From the NCBI RefSeq assembly GCF_900115775.1, contig NZ_FOXS01000005.1:186001-250000 (forward strand): a stretch of 64,000 bases of DNA, in the 5' to 3' direction. Below are positions 16,294 through 25,110 of the stretch, piece by piece. The stretch is from Hymenobacter arizonensis. Its GTDB lineage: Bacteria; Bacteroidota; Bacteroidia; Cytophagales; Hymenobacteraceae. The stretch's first letter is position 1, and each line of letters begins with the position of its first letter. A model generated the notes under the pieces. It was not told the DNA's origin. It worked only from the letters and a program-made list of their open reading frames with translations, and did no database searches. The translations under genes were made by a program, and so were the position numbers.

Positions 16294-18231
16294 TCAACAC
16301 GGCAGCCGCACCACCACCCGTGTCCCCACCCCGGGCGTTTCAATATTAAGGCTGCCGTTCAGGTAGGCCACGCGGGTGCGCACGCCGCGCAGGCCGATGC
16401 CTGTCATGGGAGTGTCCTCACCTTGGCCGAAGCCCCGGCCGTCGTCTTCTACGCACAGCTCCAACAGGGGCGGACGGCGCCGCAGATGTACGTGCACCTG
16501 CTGGGCCTGGGCGTGGCGCATGGCATTGTTTACCAGCTCGGCTACAATGCGGTAGGCAGCCGACTGCACGGGCGATGGCAGGTGGTCGAGCCCATCGTCG
16601 AAGTGGGTGTGCACGCGCAGCGTGCCCTGCATATTGAGCGTGCGGCACAGTACAGCCATGGACGTAGTGAGGCTGTTGGTGAGCTGCTCCGAAGGCAGCA
16701 GCGCGTGGCTGAGCTGCCGCACCTGGGCGTAGAGCTGACCTAAAATTTCCTCGGTTAGCTGGCCGATTGACGCCGCTGCCGGAGCTGCCGCTAACGCGTC
16801 GCGCACAGCCATGCTTTGCCAGGCCATGTGCAGGGCCGCCAGGTTGGGGCCCATGGCGTCGTGCAGCTCGCGGGCCAGCTGCTCGCGCTCGGCATCCTGG
16901 GCTGCAATCAGTCGCTGGCCTACTTGGTTGCGCTGTTGCAGCTCCCGGATGCGCAGCCGGGCATTTTGCCGCAGGGTGTGGCGGAAGCGCCCCGTGAGCA
17001 AGGCGCTCAGCACCAGCAACTCAAGAAACAGTCCCCAGGCCAACGCATTCGGATAGACAGGGTTGAAGCTGGTTAGCCCCAGGTGGTTGAGCCAAAAAAT
17101 GGCAAAACCGATGAAGAAAAACCAGTAGGTGAGGGCGTAGTAAGCGGCCAGTCGCCGCCGCCGCTTGCTGAGCAGCAGCGCCACCAGCGTGATGGCGCCA
17201 TAGCCGAACACCAGCAGCATCAGCAGCTCCCGCGCGCCATTCAGGGCCTCTACCAGGCCCAGGCTGTGGCGCACTGCCCACGGAAACGTCGCCGAGTAAA
17301 CTACCACAAACCCCGCGGCCACGCCCTTCACCCAGTTGCCGGCCCGGTGCAGGCCCCGCCAGCCGCTGCGCAGCCGCAGAAACAGCTGCATGATGCGGAT
17401 GCCCGCCGCCCCGGCCAGCACAATAAAATTGTACTGGCCCACCGTCCATATGGCGCGGTACAGCCCGGCCGGCAGCAGCAGGGCGTCCAGCCCGTCTTCC
17501 ATCATCAAAAACAGCGTGACGCCCACTACGTAGGCCACGTACCAGAGATGAATGCGGTCGCGCAGAAACGCAAACAGCACCAGGTTGAACAAGGCGCTGC
17601 TCAGGTAAAACCCCAGCAGCCACACCCAGTGCCGCTCAAAGGGAAAGCCCATTTCCCAAGCCAGGAAATGCTCGGTGGTTTCGATGTAGGTGGGCAGGTA
17701 CACGCCGCCCGTGTGCACATCAACCCGCAGGTACAGCACGGCGGCCTCGTCGGCCTCCAGGGTGAAGGGAAAGCTGAGCGAGCGGGCCGGAAATAGTCGT
17801 TCGGAGGCCGGCGTCCAGGAACTGGTGGTGCCTAGGCGGGTAAACATGGTTTCGCCCTGCCGCCGGCAATACAGCGAAGCGCTATCAGTGAAGTTGAAAA
17901 TGCTCCACAGGAAGCGCAGGCGCTGCAACTCGGTGTTGCGGACGGGCAGGCGCATCCATACGCGCTGGTGCAGGGTGCCCAGGTTGAGGGGCTTGTGCCA
18001 GGGCCCGGCCTGAAACTTGCCGGCCCTAAACTGCGCTTCGGCCTGCTCAGGGTCGGGCGGCACATTGAAGTCTTCGGTATAGTAGCGGTAGGCTTCCGAA
18101 ACGTGAGGGTTTTCGGCGTCTTTCAGCTGCAGCGTATCGCGCAGAATCTGCTCTGGCTTGGCCGCCCGCACTTCTCCCCAGCTCACAAAGCACCAGCCCA
18201 GCATCAACACAATGAAGAACTGAAACCGCAT
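16294..18231 (-). CDS. 7TMR-DISM sensor histidine kinase (HisKA_3 type)
   Basis: 645 residues. After a signal-like segment, residues ~25-180 form an extracytoplasmic 7TMR-DISMED2 beta domain (the VWMRLPVRN and LGTTSSWTPASERLFPARSL stretch). Seven membrane helices span residues ~190-405. A coiled coil then leads to the phosphoacceptor box ERLARELHDAMGPNLAAL-type motif with His457 (seen as EREQLARELHDAMGPNLAAL), and a HATPase domain ends the protein (ELVNNAMRHAQA, VEDDGRGF, GIGLRGVRTRV). HisKA_3 kinases usually signal to LuxR-type regulators. None is adjacent, so this is an orphan kinase. Confidence 0.9.
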   Translation of the reverse strand: MRFQFFIVLMLGWCFVSWGEVRAAKPEQILRDTLQLKDAENPHVSEAYRYYTEDFNVPPDPEQAEAQFRAGKFQAGPWHKPLNLGTLHQRVWMRLPVRNTELQRLRFLWSIFNFTDSASLYCRRQGETMFTRLGTTSSWTPASERLFPARSLSFPFTLEADEAAVLYLRVDVHTGGVYLPTYIETTEHFLAWEMGFPFERHWVWLLGFYLSSALFNLVLFAFLRDRIHLWYVAYVVGVTLFLMMEDGLDALLLPAGLYRAIWTVGQYNFIVLAGAAGIRIMQLFLRLRSGWRGLHRAGNWVKGVAAGFVVVYSATFPWAVRHSLGLVEALNGARELLMLLVFGYGAITLVALLLSKRRRRLAAYYALTYWFFFIGFAIFWLNHLGLTSFNPVYPNALAWGLFLELLVLSALLTGRFRHTLRQNARLRIRELQQRNQVGQRLIAAQDAEREQLARELHDAMGPNLAALHMAWQSMAVRDALAAAPAAASIGQLTEEILGQLYAQVRQLSHALLPSEQLTNSLTTSMAVLCRTLNMQGTLRVHTHFDDGLDHLPSPVQSAAYRIVAELVNNAMRHAQAQQVHVHLRRRPPLLELCVEDDGRGFGQGEDTPMTGIGLRGVRTRVAYLNGSLNIETPGVGTRVVVRLPC

Positions 18232-18398
18232 AGGCGAAAGGGTAAACGCTACTCGGCTGGCAATTAACTACAATTTTATCTTCTTTTAAAATAGAAAAGG
18301 GCAGGCCTGTTTCATTGCTAATCATATAGTGAGCTTGATATAAAAAGCACACTCTAGTAACTGCTGTAAGCATGCTGACGGCCGGCCGCAGATGGCAC

Positions 18399-18432
18399 AA
18401 AAAAGCCGACCCAGTTTCCCGGGCCGGCTTTT
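18399..18432 (-). terminator. Rho-independent terminator of the subtilase gene
   Basis: On the minus strand a GC-rich stem AAAAGCCGGCCCGGG / CTGGGTCGGCTTTTTT ends in a T6 run, 24 bases past the stop of the S8 peptidase gene. Confidence 0.75.
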
Positions 18433-18455
18433 AGCAGCAGCCGTCTCCTAATAGT

Positions 18456-21206
18456 TTAGCGCGTCAGTACCACGCGGCCGCTGGCCGAGCTGGCCCCGCT
18501 CGTGAGCTTGTAGATGTAAGTGCCGGCCGACAGCTGAGCCGCATCGAATACCTGCGTGTGCACGCCGGCCGTTTGCATCTCGTCGCTCAGCGTTTTCACG
18601 CGCTGGCCCAGCAGGTTGAACACTTCCAGGCGCACGGCACCGTCCTGGGGCAGGGTGTAAGTGAGCACGGTGCGGCCCTGGAAGGGGTTGGGCGAGGCCG
18701 TAATCAGGTTGGCATCCTGCGAGGCGGGGCTGCCAGCCGTGGCGGCGGCGGCGCTGGCCGTGGCCGTGGGCGAATTCCACTGGTCGTGGGTGCGGGTCAC
18801 GAGCACGGCAAACTCGCCGCGCTTCACCGTTTGCACCGGCTTGAAGGTGGCGTGAATCACGGGCTGCAAGTCAAACAAGCCCTGTGTCACGCTGAAGAAG
18901 GCGTTCATGATGTTCATGTCGAGGGCCACTTGCACGTAGCCCGCCAGGCCGGCTGGAATCTGAGCGGCGTCCTCAATCGGAATGCGCTGGCCGTTCACGA
19001 GCACTGTTACTGTGCTCGGGGCCTTTTGGGCGGTGGCTTGCAGGCCCAGGCTTTGCACCAGCGAGTAGGCCAGGCTGGCCCGCGTCACGGCGGCGTTGGG
19101 CGAGAATACGCCGGCGGCGGTGGGCACCATCACCCCGTTTTTGTTCTGGTCGCGGTCGCGCAAAGCCGCGCCTTGGGCCGTTACCGATTCGGCCAGCAGG
19201 CGCTCGCGGCTGCTCACGTCGCCGAAGGAAATCGAGCCATCGAGCGGCAGGAACTGGCGGATGGCCTGGCCCATTACCAGGTAGTCGGCTAGTTGAATGC
19301 GGGTCAGGTCGCGGTCGGGAGCGAAGCCCGAAGACAGGCCGTCCACGAGGCGCTTGCTCACGGCCAGCTTAATAGAGCCCTCGGCGGGGTGGCCTACGGC
19401 ATCGGCCAGACCGGAAGTGCCGGTGGCCTGGTTCAGCGAGATATTACCGGTTACGGTTTCGGGGAAGGCCGCACCCTGCAGGCCGTCGAGGCGCACCGTC
19501 CAGGTGCCAGCTTCCGGCGACACCACGGCCACTGCCCGGCCCGGGCTGGTGGCAAACAGCACCGAAATGCCCGAGGCGTAGCGCTTGCCGGTGGGGGAGA
19601 GCAGCACCAAGTTGATGGGGTTGCCGGTTTCGCCGAGCACGCCGCTCACTTTGCAGTTCACTTCCAGCGACGACGTGCCGCTGGGCACCGAGAAGGTCTG
19701 GGCATTGGCCGCGGCCGTGAGCGGGCTGTAGTTGATGGTGAAGGTGCTCTTCACCGAAGCCGTATTTACGCTGCTGTTGAAGATGCGCGTGGCGTTGGAG
19801 AAAGCTCCGTAGCCGGGCGCAGCGCGGAAGGCGCGGTCCACAGCGGCGTAGGCATTCACCATGCCGCGGCCCACTTCCCACGACTCGCGGTTGGGCAGGT
19901 TGGTGGCGGTTTCTTCGATGATGGCCTTCACCTGGGCCGGGGTGAGGGCGGGGTTGGCATCCAGCATCAGGGCCACCACGCCGGCTACGTGCGGCGCGGC
20001 CATGGAAGTGCCCGTGAGGTGGGTGTAGAAGGGCAGGTGCGCCGGCGACATGCCCGATTCGATGTCCTGCTGGGTGCTGAGCGCCCCGATGGGCGATATG
20101 GCCCGGGTTGAGATGATGTCGGTGCCGGGAGCCGTTACCGTGGGCTCATCGCGCCAGGTGAAGGTCTGGCCATCGGTGGAGAACGTGCCGCCCACGCCCT
20201 TGCGGCCACGCGACGACGAAGGCGCCAGCACGCCGGCCTTGTCGGCGTTGGCTACCGTGATAATCCAAGGTGCTTTCTTGTACTTGCCGGTAATGGTGCC
20301 CGACCCCGAGCCGGAGTTGCCGGCCGAGAACACCACCACAATGTTGCGGTCGACGCAGCGCTTGGTCGACATGGTGATGGGGTCGCGCGGGTCGACGTCC
20401 GTACCGATGTCGCTGGTGGTGCCAAACGAGTTGGTGATAACGCGGATGTTGTAGCGGAACTGGTTCACCAGGGCATAGTCGAACGCACCGATTACGTCCA
20501 GAATGAACAGACCCGCGCCAGTGCCATAGCCCACCAGGTCGGCGCCCGGCGCCACGCCGGCATACAGGCCGTTGGAGGCCGCACCCGTGGCGCCCGCAAT
20601 GCCGGCCACGTGCGTGCCGTGCCCGCCGCTGTTATCGGTGTTGGGAATGTCTTCCAGGTACGTAACGGGCAGCATGGCGTCCTGGGCGTTCAGATTGGTG
20701 GTGCCCAGCACGTTTTGCTTGAGGTTGGCGCCCAGCTTGTGGTCGGGGTGCGTGCCATCGATGCCGCTATCATTCACCACCAGGCCGATGCCGGAGCCGG
20801 ACACGGGCAGGCCGCCGTTGCGCGAGGTGAAGCTGACTTCGCGGCGCACGCGCTGGGCGCCGGTGAGGGCGGTGGCGCCTTCATTGTCTAAGCTCAGCGA
20901 GCGGTTTAGGTACAGCGACAGTACGCTGGGGTCATTGGCCAGCTGCGCAATCTGTGCGTTGGTAGCCAGCACGCCGGCAATGGGCAGCTCGCGCAGGGTG
21001 CGGCCTTTGGTAATGCCGAGGGTGCGCAGCGTCTGAAGGGCCGCGGCCGAAGGAGCCCCTGAGCCTTGGAACGTAACAATGACTTGGTGAATGCCCGGGC
21101 CAGTAGCCAAGGCGGTTTTCAAAGCAGGGTCAATAAGCGTTTGGGCCTGGGTGGCGGCCCCGGCACCACTCATCAAGAGCATTGCCAGAAGTAAGGTTTT
21201 CTTCAT
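18456..21206 (-). CDS. Secreted S8 (subtilisin-like) protease with T9SS sorting domain
   Basis: 916 residues. Signal peptide 1-22; an inhibitor-I9-like propeptide at about 38-105; subtilase domain with Asp146 (VVNDSGIDGTHPDH), His196 (GGHGTHVAG), oxyanion Asn297 (FSAGNSG) and Ser401 (GTSMAAPHVAGV). A proprotein-convertase-P-like beta region follows (~480-600). Then comes a region resembling degenerate SLH repeats (ADYLVMGQAIRQFLPLDG, AAVTRASLAYSLVQSLGL). The last ~80 residues are a type A T9SS C-terminal domain (SPNPFQGRTVLTYTLPQDG, FNLLGQRV, LSAGTYIYKL). Predicted to be exported across the outer membrane and released or surface-attached. Confidence 0.93.
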   Translation of the reverse strand: MKKTLLLAMLLMSGAGAATQAQTLIDPALKTALATGPGIHQVIVTFQGSGAPSAAALQTLRTLGITKGRTLRELPIAGVLATNAQIAQLANDPSVLSLYLNRSLSLDNEGATALTGAQRVRREVSFTSRNGGLPVSGSGIGLVVNDSGIDGTHPDHKLGANLKQNVLGTTNLNAQDAMLPVTYLEDIPNTDNSGGHGTHVAGIAGATGAASNGLYAGVAPGADLVGYGTGAGLFILDVIGAFDYALVNQFRYNIRVITNSFGTTSDIGTDVDPRDPITMSTKRCVDRNIVVVFSAGNSGSGSGTITGKYKKAPWIITVANADKAGVLAPSSSRGRKGVGGTFSTDGQTFTWRDEPTVTAPGTDIISTRAISPIGALSTQQDIESGMSPAHLPFYTHLTGTSMAAPHVAGVVALMLDANPALTPAQVKAIIEETATNLPNRESWEVGRGMVNAYAAVDRAFRAAPGYGAFSNATRIFNSSVNTASVKSTFTINYSPLTAAANAQTFSVPSGTSSLEVNCKVSGVLGETGNPINLVLLSPTGKRYASGISVLFATSPGRAVAVVSPEAGTWTVRLDGLQGAAFPETVTGNISLNQATGTSGLADAVGHPAEGSIKLAVSKRLVDGLSSGFAPDRDLTRIQLADYLVMGQAIRQFLPLDGSISFGDVSSRERLLAESVTAQGAALRDRDQNKNGVMVPTAAGVFSPNAAVTRASLAYSLVQSLGLQATAQKAPSTVTVLVNGQRIPIEDAAQIPAGLAGYVQVALDMNIMNAFFSVTQGLFDLQPVIHATFKPVQTVKRGEFAVLVTRTHDQWNSPTATASAAAATAGSPASQDANLITASPNPFQGRTVLTYTLPQDGAVRLEVFNLLGQRVKTLSDEMQTAGVHTQVFDAAQLSAGTYIYKLTSGASSASGRVVLTR

Positions 21207-21493
21207 AAAAGATGAGGAGCGTGATTATGAAAATGGTGGAATAGGCCCTACTTACGGCAGGCATGAGTCTATGGATTTGATTAATGTTGATACATTTTTA
21301 TAGAAAGCCGACTTTAATTATGAATAACGTATTTGCGTATTCAGGCAATGATTGGTTTTATAAGTAGTCTTAACATGCTAATTATTAGCATAGTGTTTCC
21401 GGTCATAGCAAGGTCATATTGTCAATCTAGCTTCGTGGTAGCTCGCGTGTATGGTTTAAAAATTTATAAAAACTTATTGATTATTTACATAAC
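21207..21493. other. AT-rich intergenic region upstream of the subtilase gene
   Basis: Markedly AT-rich compared with the flanking genes. It presumably contains the subtilase promoter on the minus strand, but no clear TTTG/TAnnTTTG pair could be placed. A 60-codon open frame at 21333-21515 is hydrophobic but overlaps a terminator and has no other support. Confidence 0.5.
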
Positions 21494-21526
21494 AAAAAGC
21501 CCTTCTCAGTACTGAGAAGGGCTTTT
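21494..21526 (-). terminator. Rho-independent terminator of the S9 peptidase gene
   Basis: Near-perfect palindrome AAAGCCCTTCTCAGT / ACTGAGAAGGGCTTTTT, read on the minus strand 22 bases past the stop at 21548. Confidence 0.8.
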
Positions 21527-21547
21527 GGCTGCAAGTAGAGCTGCGGT

Positions 21548-23611
21548 TTACTTTGCTGCCTTGTCGCTATCGGGCTTGAGCGTGCGGCCCAGCCAGTCGA
21601 AAAATACCCGCTGCCAGAGCACAGCGTTCTGCGGCTTCAGTATCCAGTGGCCCTCGTTGGGGAAGTAGAGGAAGCGGCTGGGAATGCCGCGCAGCTGCGC
21701 CGTGCCGAAGGCCTCCATGCCCTGGCCCTCGGGCACCCGGAAGTCTTTACCGCCGTGGATGACCAGCATGGGCGTGTCCCAGTTTTTGGCGAACAATTGC
21801 GGGTTGAAGTCGGTGTACGACTTGTGCAGGGTGGCATCCCAGGGCGCGCCGCTCATGTCGTGCTTGGCAAAGAACATTTCCTCGGTGCTGGGGTACCAGC
21901 TGGTGAGGTTGTAGAGGCCCGCGTGGGCAATGAAGGTTTTGAAGCGCCCCTCGTGCTTGCCGGCCAGGAAGTACACCGAGTAGCCGCCGTAGCTGGCGCC
22001 CACGCAGCCGCGGCGGTCCTTATCCACATAAGGCTCCTCACTGATTTTGTCGATGGCCGAGAGGTAGTCGCGGATGGGCTGCCCGCCCCAGTCGCCCGAA
22101 ATCTGGTCGTTCCACTCGCGGCCGAAGCCGGGCAGACCGCGCCGGTTGGGCGCCACCACAATGTAGCCGTTGGCGGCCATCAGCTGGAAATTCCAGCGGT
22201 AGCTCTGGCTTTGGGTGATGGGGCTTTGGGGGCCGCCCTGGCAGTAGAGCAGGGTGGGATACTTCTTGGCGGGGTCAAAGTCGGGTGGGTAAATGACGTA
22301 CACCTGCATCTGCTTGCCGTCGGTGGTGGTCACGCGGCGGTCTTCCACCTTGCCCATTTTTATGCCGGCTAGGTCGGCTTGGTTGATGGTAGTGAGGGGC
22401 GTTTCCTTGCCGGTTTTCAGGTCGATGCGCACCATGTCGGCAAAGGCGCTGAGGGTGGTGCGGTTGGCCACGACGGTGTTTTTGCCGGCCAGCTCGAAGG
22501 CGTTGTAGTTCTGCGCGCCCTTCGTGATTTGGCGAATCTTGCCGCCCTTGGCGGGCACCTCGTACAGCTGCTCGGCCCCGGCCACTACCGATACGAAGTA
22601 GAGACTTTTGCCATCGGCGCTCCAGCGCACGTTGGCGCCGCTCAGCTCCGAGCCGGTGGTGGCGTCCTGGCGCTTTTTGGTGGCAAAATCGTGCACGATG
22701 ATGGCGTTGCGGTCGGCCTCAAAACCGGGCTTGGCCATGCTCAGCCAGGTGATTTTGCTGCCGTCGGGTGAGAACACGGGCTCAGTGTCGTAGCCCGGCA
22801 GGCCCTCGCTCAGGTTCTCGGTTTTGCCGGTGCGCACATCGTAGAGGTAGATGTCGGAGTTGGTGCTTTCGGCCTCGGCCTTGCCCGTGAGTTTGCGGCT
22901 GGTGTAGGCAATGCGGTAGCCGTCGGGCGAAAACGCCAGCTGCTCGGCACCCCCGCTGGGCATCAGAGGCGCGTCGAACTTTTCGCCGGCCATGATGTCC
23001 TTGCCGTAGCCCTGGGGCTTGCCGTCGCCGCCGAGGGGCTGGAAGAAAACGTGGCTGGCCTTGTGGTCGTCCCACGCGGTCCAGTGGCGGTAGTTCAGGT
23101 CGTCGATGATTTTGGCATCGGCCTTGGGCAGGTCCGGAAACAGGTCCTGGGTGTCGGGCGTCACCTTCACGTCCTGGGTGTAGAGAATGAAGTTGCCCTT
23201 GGGCGCGTACTTCAGGTTGCCCAGCCCTTCGTCGGGGAAGCTGCTGAGCTGTTGCTTGCCGCTGCCGTCGGCGTTCATCACGTAGAGCTGGTCGGTGCCG
23301 CTTTCGCCCGATAGGAAGGTGAGCTTGCCGTCGGGGCGCCAGTTCAGGGTGTTTTCCGAAGAGGGCGTGTCGGTCAGCTTTTTGGCGGTGCCGCCGGCCA
23401 CGGGCACGAGGTATATGTCGGCGTTGCCTTTGTTATCGGCCAGGCTGTAGCGGGTCACGGTGTAAGCCACCGTTTTGCCATCGGGCGATACCTGCATTTC
23501 GCCCAGGCGCCCCAGCTGCCAGAGCTTTTCGGGGGTGAGGACGGTGGTGGGATTTTGGGCCGCCGCTGCCAACGGCAGCAAGGCCAGGGCGGTGAGAAAG
23601 TGCTTGTTCAT
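21548..23611 (-). CDS. S9 family peptidase (prolyl oligopeptidase/DPP-type)
   Basis: 687 residues with a signal peptide (LTALALLPLAAAAQN). Residues ~30-410 are WD40-like beta-propeller repeats of the TolB/PD40 type (for example LGEMQVSPDGKTVAYTVTRY, FSPDGYRIAYTSRK). The C-terminal alpha/beta-hydrolase domain has Ser540 (GASYGGY), Asp623 (HGGKDFRVP) and His655 (NEGHWIL). Enzymes of this type remove dipeptides or cut short peptides in the periplasm. It sits next to the T9SS protease but each gene has its own terminator. Confidence 0.92.
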   Translation of the reverse strand: MNKHFLTALALLPLAAAAQNPTTVLTPEKLWQLGRLGEMQVSPDGKTVAYTVTRYSLADNKGNADIYLVPVAGGTAKKLTDTPSSENTLNWRPDGKLTFLSGESGTDQLYVMNADGSGKQQLSSFPDEGLGNLKYAPKGNFILYTQDVKVTPDTQDLFPDLPKADAKIIDDLNYRHWTAWDDHKASHVFFQPLGGDGKPQGYGKDIMAGEKFDAPLMPSGGAEQLAFSPDGYRIAYTSRKLTGKAEAESTNSDIYLYDVRTGKTENLSEGLPGYDTEPVFSPDGSKITWLSMAKPGFEADRNAIIVHDFATKKRQDATTGSELSGANVRWSADGKSLYFVSVVAGAEQLYEVPAKGGKIRQITKGAQNYNAFELAGKNTVVANRTTLSAFADMVRIDLKTGKETPLTTINQADLAGIKMGKVEDRRVTTTDGKQMQVYVIYPPDFDPAKKYPTLLYCQGGPQSPITQSQSYRWNFQLMAANGYIVVAPNRRGLPGFGREWNDQISGDWGGQPIRDYLSAIDKISEEPYVDKDRRGCVGASYGGYSVYFLAGKHEGRFKTFIAHAGLYNLTSWYPSTEEMFFAKHDMSGAPWDATLHKSYTDFNPQLFAKNWDTPMLVIHGGKDFRVPEGQGMEAFGTAQLRGIPSRFLYFPNEGHWILKPQNAVLWQRVFFDWLGRTLKPDSDKAAK

Positions 23612-23668
23612 TACCAGGAATTAATTGGGCCGCAAGGTACAGCGAGCCCGTAATTCGTGGTAGTGAGC

Positions 23669-23710
23669 AAAAGAGAAGCCCCGCCAACTCAGTTGGCGGG
23701 GCTTCTCTTT
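23669..23710 (-). terminator. Terminator of the small 62-residue protein gene
   Basis: Stem AGAGAAGCCCCGCCAAC / GTTGGCGGGGCTTCTCT with A-rich and T-rich flanks on both strands. The gene ending at 23752 on the minus strand reads into it. Confidence 0.7.
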
Positions 23711-23751
23711 GTGGGTTATAGCCACTGGCTAGCGCATAAGCGCATCATATC

Positions 23752-23940
23752 TTACTTGCTTGCTTTTTTACGGCCCGAGCCGCCGGGAAGTTTCCCGCCG
23801 CCGTCGTTTTTATTCACCGTGGCCCAGGCCCGGGCTTCGGCTTCGTCCTCGGGCATGCCTTTTTTCTCGTAGCTCTCTTCGATGTGTTCGGCCTGGCGCT
23901 TCTGCTTCTCGGTATACTTCGATTTATCTCCCTGGGGCAT
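23752..23940 (-). CDS. Small highly charged protein (plasmid-stabilisation-like)
   Basis: 62 residues, hydrophilic: KSKYTEKQKRQAEHIEESYE, then a Glu/Ala helix (GMPEDEAEARAWATVNKN) and a Gly/Lys tail. Short proteins of this pattern are widespread in Bacteroidota and Proteobacteria, sometimes annotated as plasmid stabilisation proteins, with no established role. No partner toxin or partition gene is nearby, so a plasmid function is not supported. It has its own downstream terminator. Confidence 0.7.
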   Translation of the reverse strand: MPQGDKSKYTEKQKRQAEHIEESYEKKGMPEDEAEARAWATVNKNDGGGKLPGGSGRKKASK

Positions 23941-24036
23941 GGTAGTAGCTGGTTAAGGATGAAAGAAAGAGGGACTGAGCCATCAAGCTCTTGTATTTTT
24001 ACGCGGGCAGCAGGGGAGGAGTTAGGTGGAGCTTAC

Positions 24037-24044
24037 TACCTTCG
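24037..24044 (+). promoter_or_regulatory. Possible Bacteroidota -7 box (TACCTTCG)
   Basis: TACCTTCG differs by one base from TAnnTTTG and lies 29 bases before the ATG at 24074. No good -33 TTTG partner was found, so support is weak. Confidence 0.25.
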
Positions 24045-24073
24045 CCCCGCTTCTGGCCTTCTAAAATTTCCTT

Positions 24074-24328
24074 ATGCGCCACGTCGCCGACATTCCCCAT
24101 CCCGCCGTCAAAATCACGCTCCTGGCCTGGAACGGCAAGTTCCTGCTCAAGCTAGAGCAAGGCAACATCGAGCAGACCTACAAAGTAGCGGAGCTCGACC
24201 TGCTCACCGGTACCGACGCCGAAGTGCGCGAGCTGCTGGACGAGGAGTTCCTGGCCGCGGCCATTGCCCGCTTTCAGGACATGCGCGCCGATTTGCAGGC
24301 CGCCTTCGAGCGCCAGGAGCTGCGTTAG
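24074..24328 (+). CDS. Conserved small hypothetical protein
   Basis: 84 residues, soluble, no signal peptide. It starts with a beta-rich half (VKITLLAWNGKFLLKLEQGN, then EQTYKVAELDLL) and ends in an amphipathic helix (AAAIARFQDMRADLQAAFER). The length and fold pattern fit a conserved Bacteroidota family of unknown function. The stop is 28 bases before the next gene, so co-transcription is likely. Confidence 0.7.
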   Translation: MRHVADIPHPAVKITLLAWNGKFLLKLEQGNIEQTYKVAELDLLTGTDAEVRELLDEEFLAAAIARFQDMRADLQAAFERQELR

Positions 24329-24356
24329 GCTACTACACTACTACACCCTTTTTTCC

Positions 24357-25085
24357 ATGCAAAAAATCTTCGCTCTCATGCTGGCCCTGGTGGGCCTGCT
24401 TACCATTGCCCCGGCTTCGGCCCAGCTCTACGACGTGCGCGCCAGCGAGGTGAACTACGACCGCAAGACCCGCGCCGCCCTCAAGGTGCAGGTCGACGGC
24501 AAAGCGTCCGACGTGCGCGAGTTCTTCCAAGACTGGATGAAGAAAAACTACAACGTCAAGTTCAAGAACGGCGGCTTGCTCGGCCTGAGCAAAAGCGAGG
24601 CGCTTGAGGCCCGCAAAACGCCGGCCAATTCCATCTCCGGCAAGCTCGTCGACCTCTATGCGACTGTGGTAGCTCCGTCCGATTCTACTTCGGAGGTTGC
24701 CCTGTTCGGGGGCTTCGATGACAACACCTTCTTCGACCCCGACAAAACCGCCACCGAGTACAGCGCCATGCGGGTAATGGCCCAGACTTTCGCCGCCGCC
24801 GCCCGCCTCAAAGCCTACCGCGACCAGATTGCGGAAGCCGAAAAGAGCGTGAAAACCGCTGAAAAGGAAAAAGAGAAGCTCGAAAAGAACCGCGTTTATC
24901 TGCAGAATAACACCACTTCCAACCTGGCCAAAATAGAGGAGCTACTGAAGAAAAATGCCGATAATCTGCAGCAGATACGCTCCGACTCGGCCTCGCTCGT
25001 CAAAAACAGCCAGGTGCTCGACGTGAACCGCACGCAGCTGCAGCGCCGCCGCGACCGCCTCTCCGCGCTCGACCGTAAGAACTAG
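24357..25085 (+). CDS. Secreted coiled-coil protein of unknown function
   Basis: 242 residues from ATG 24357, which starts a clean signal peptide (FALMLALVGLLTIAPASAQ). The mature N-terminal half is mixed alpha/beta (KVQVDGKASDVREFFQDWMK). Residues ~155-240 form a long charged coiled coil (EAEKSVKTAEKEKEKLEKNR, AKIEELLKKNADNLQQIRS). No family was recognised. It may be a periplasmic structural or scaffolding protein. It lies 25 bases upstream of the SHOCT-domain gene. Confidence 0.7.
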   Translation: MQKIFALMLALVGLLTIAPASAQLYDVRASEVNYDRKTRAALKVQVDGKASDVREFFQDWMKKNYNVKFKNGGLLGLSKSEALEARKTPANSISGKLVDLYATVVAPSDSTSEVALFGGFDDNTFFDPDKTATEYSAMRVMAQTFAAAARLKAYRDQIAEAEKSVKTAEKEKEKLEKNRVYLQNNTTSNLAKIEELLKKNADNLQQIRSDSASLVKNSQVLDVNRTQLQRRRDRLSALDRKN

Positions 25086-25110
25086 CCGGGGCGCGCGCCG
25101 TACTCAGGCT

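Noticed and set aside
21333..21515. 60-codon hydrophobic frame in the AT-rich gap
   Set aside because: Runs into the S9 peptidase terminator and has low-complexity AT-driven composition.
23752..23940. Plasmid stabilisation function
   Set aside because: Only a name carried by similar short proteins; no partition, replication or toxin gene is nearby.
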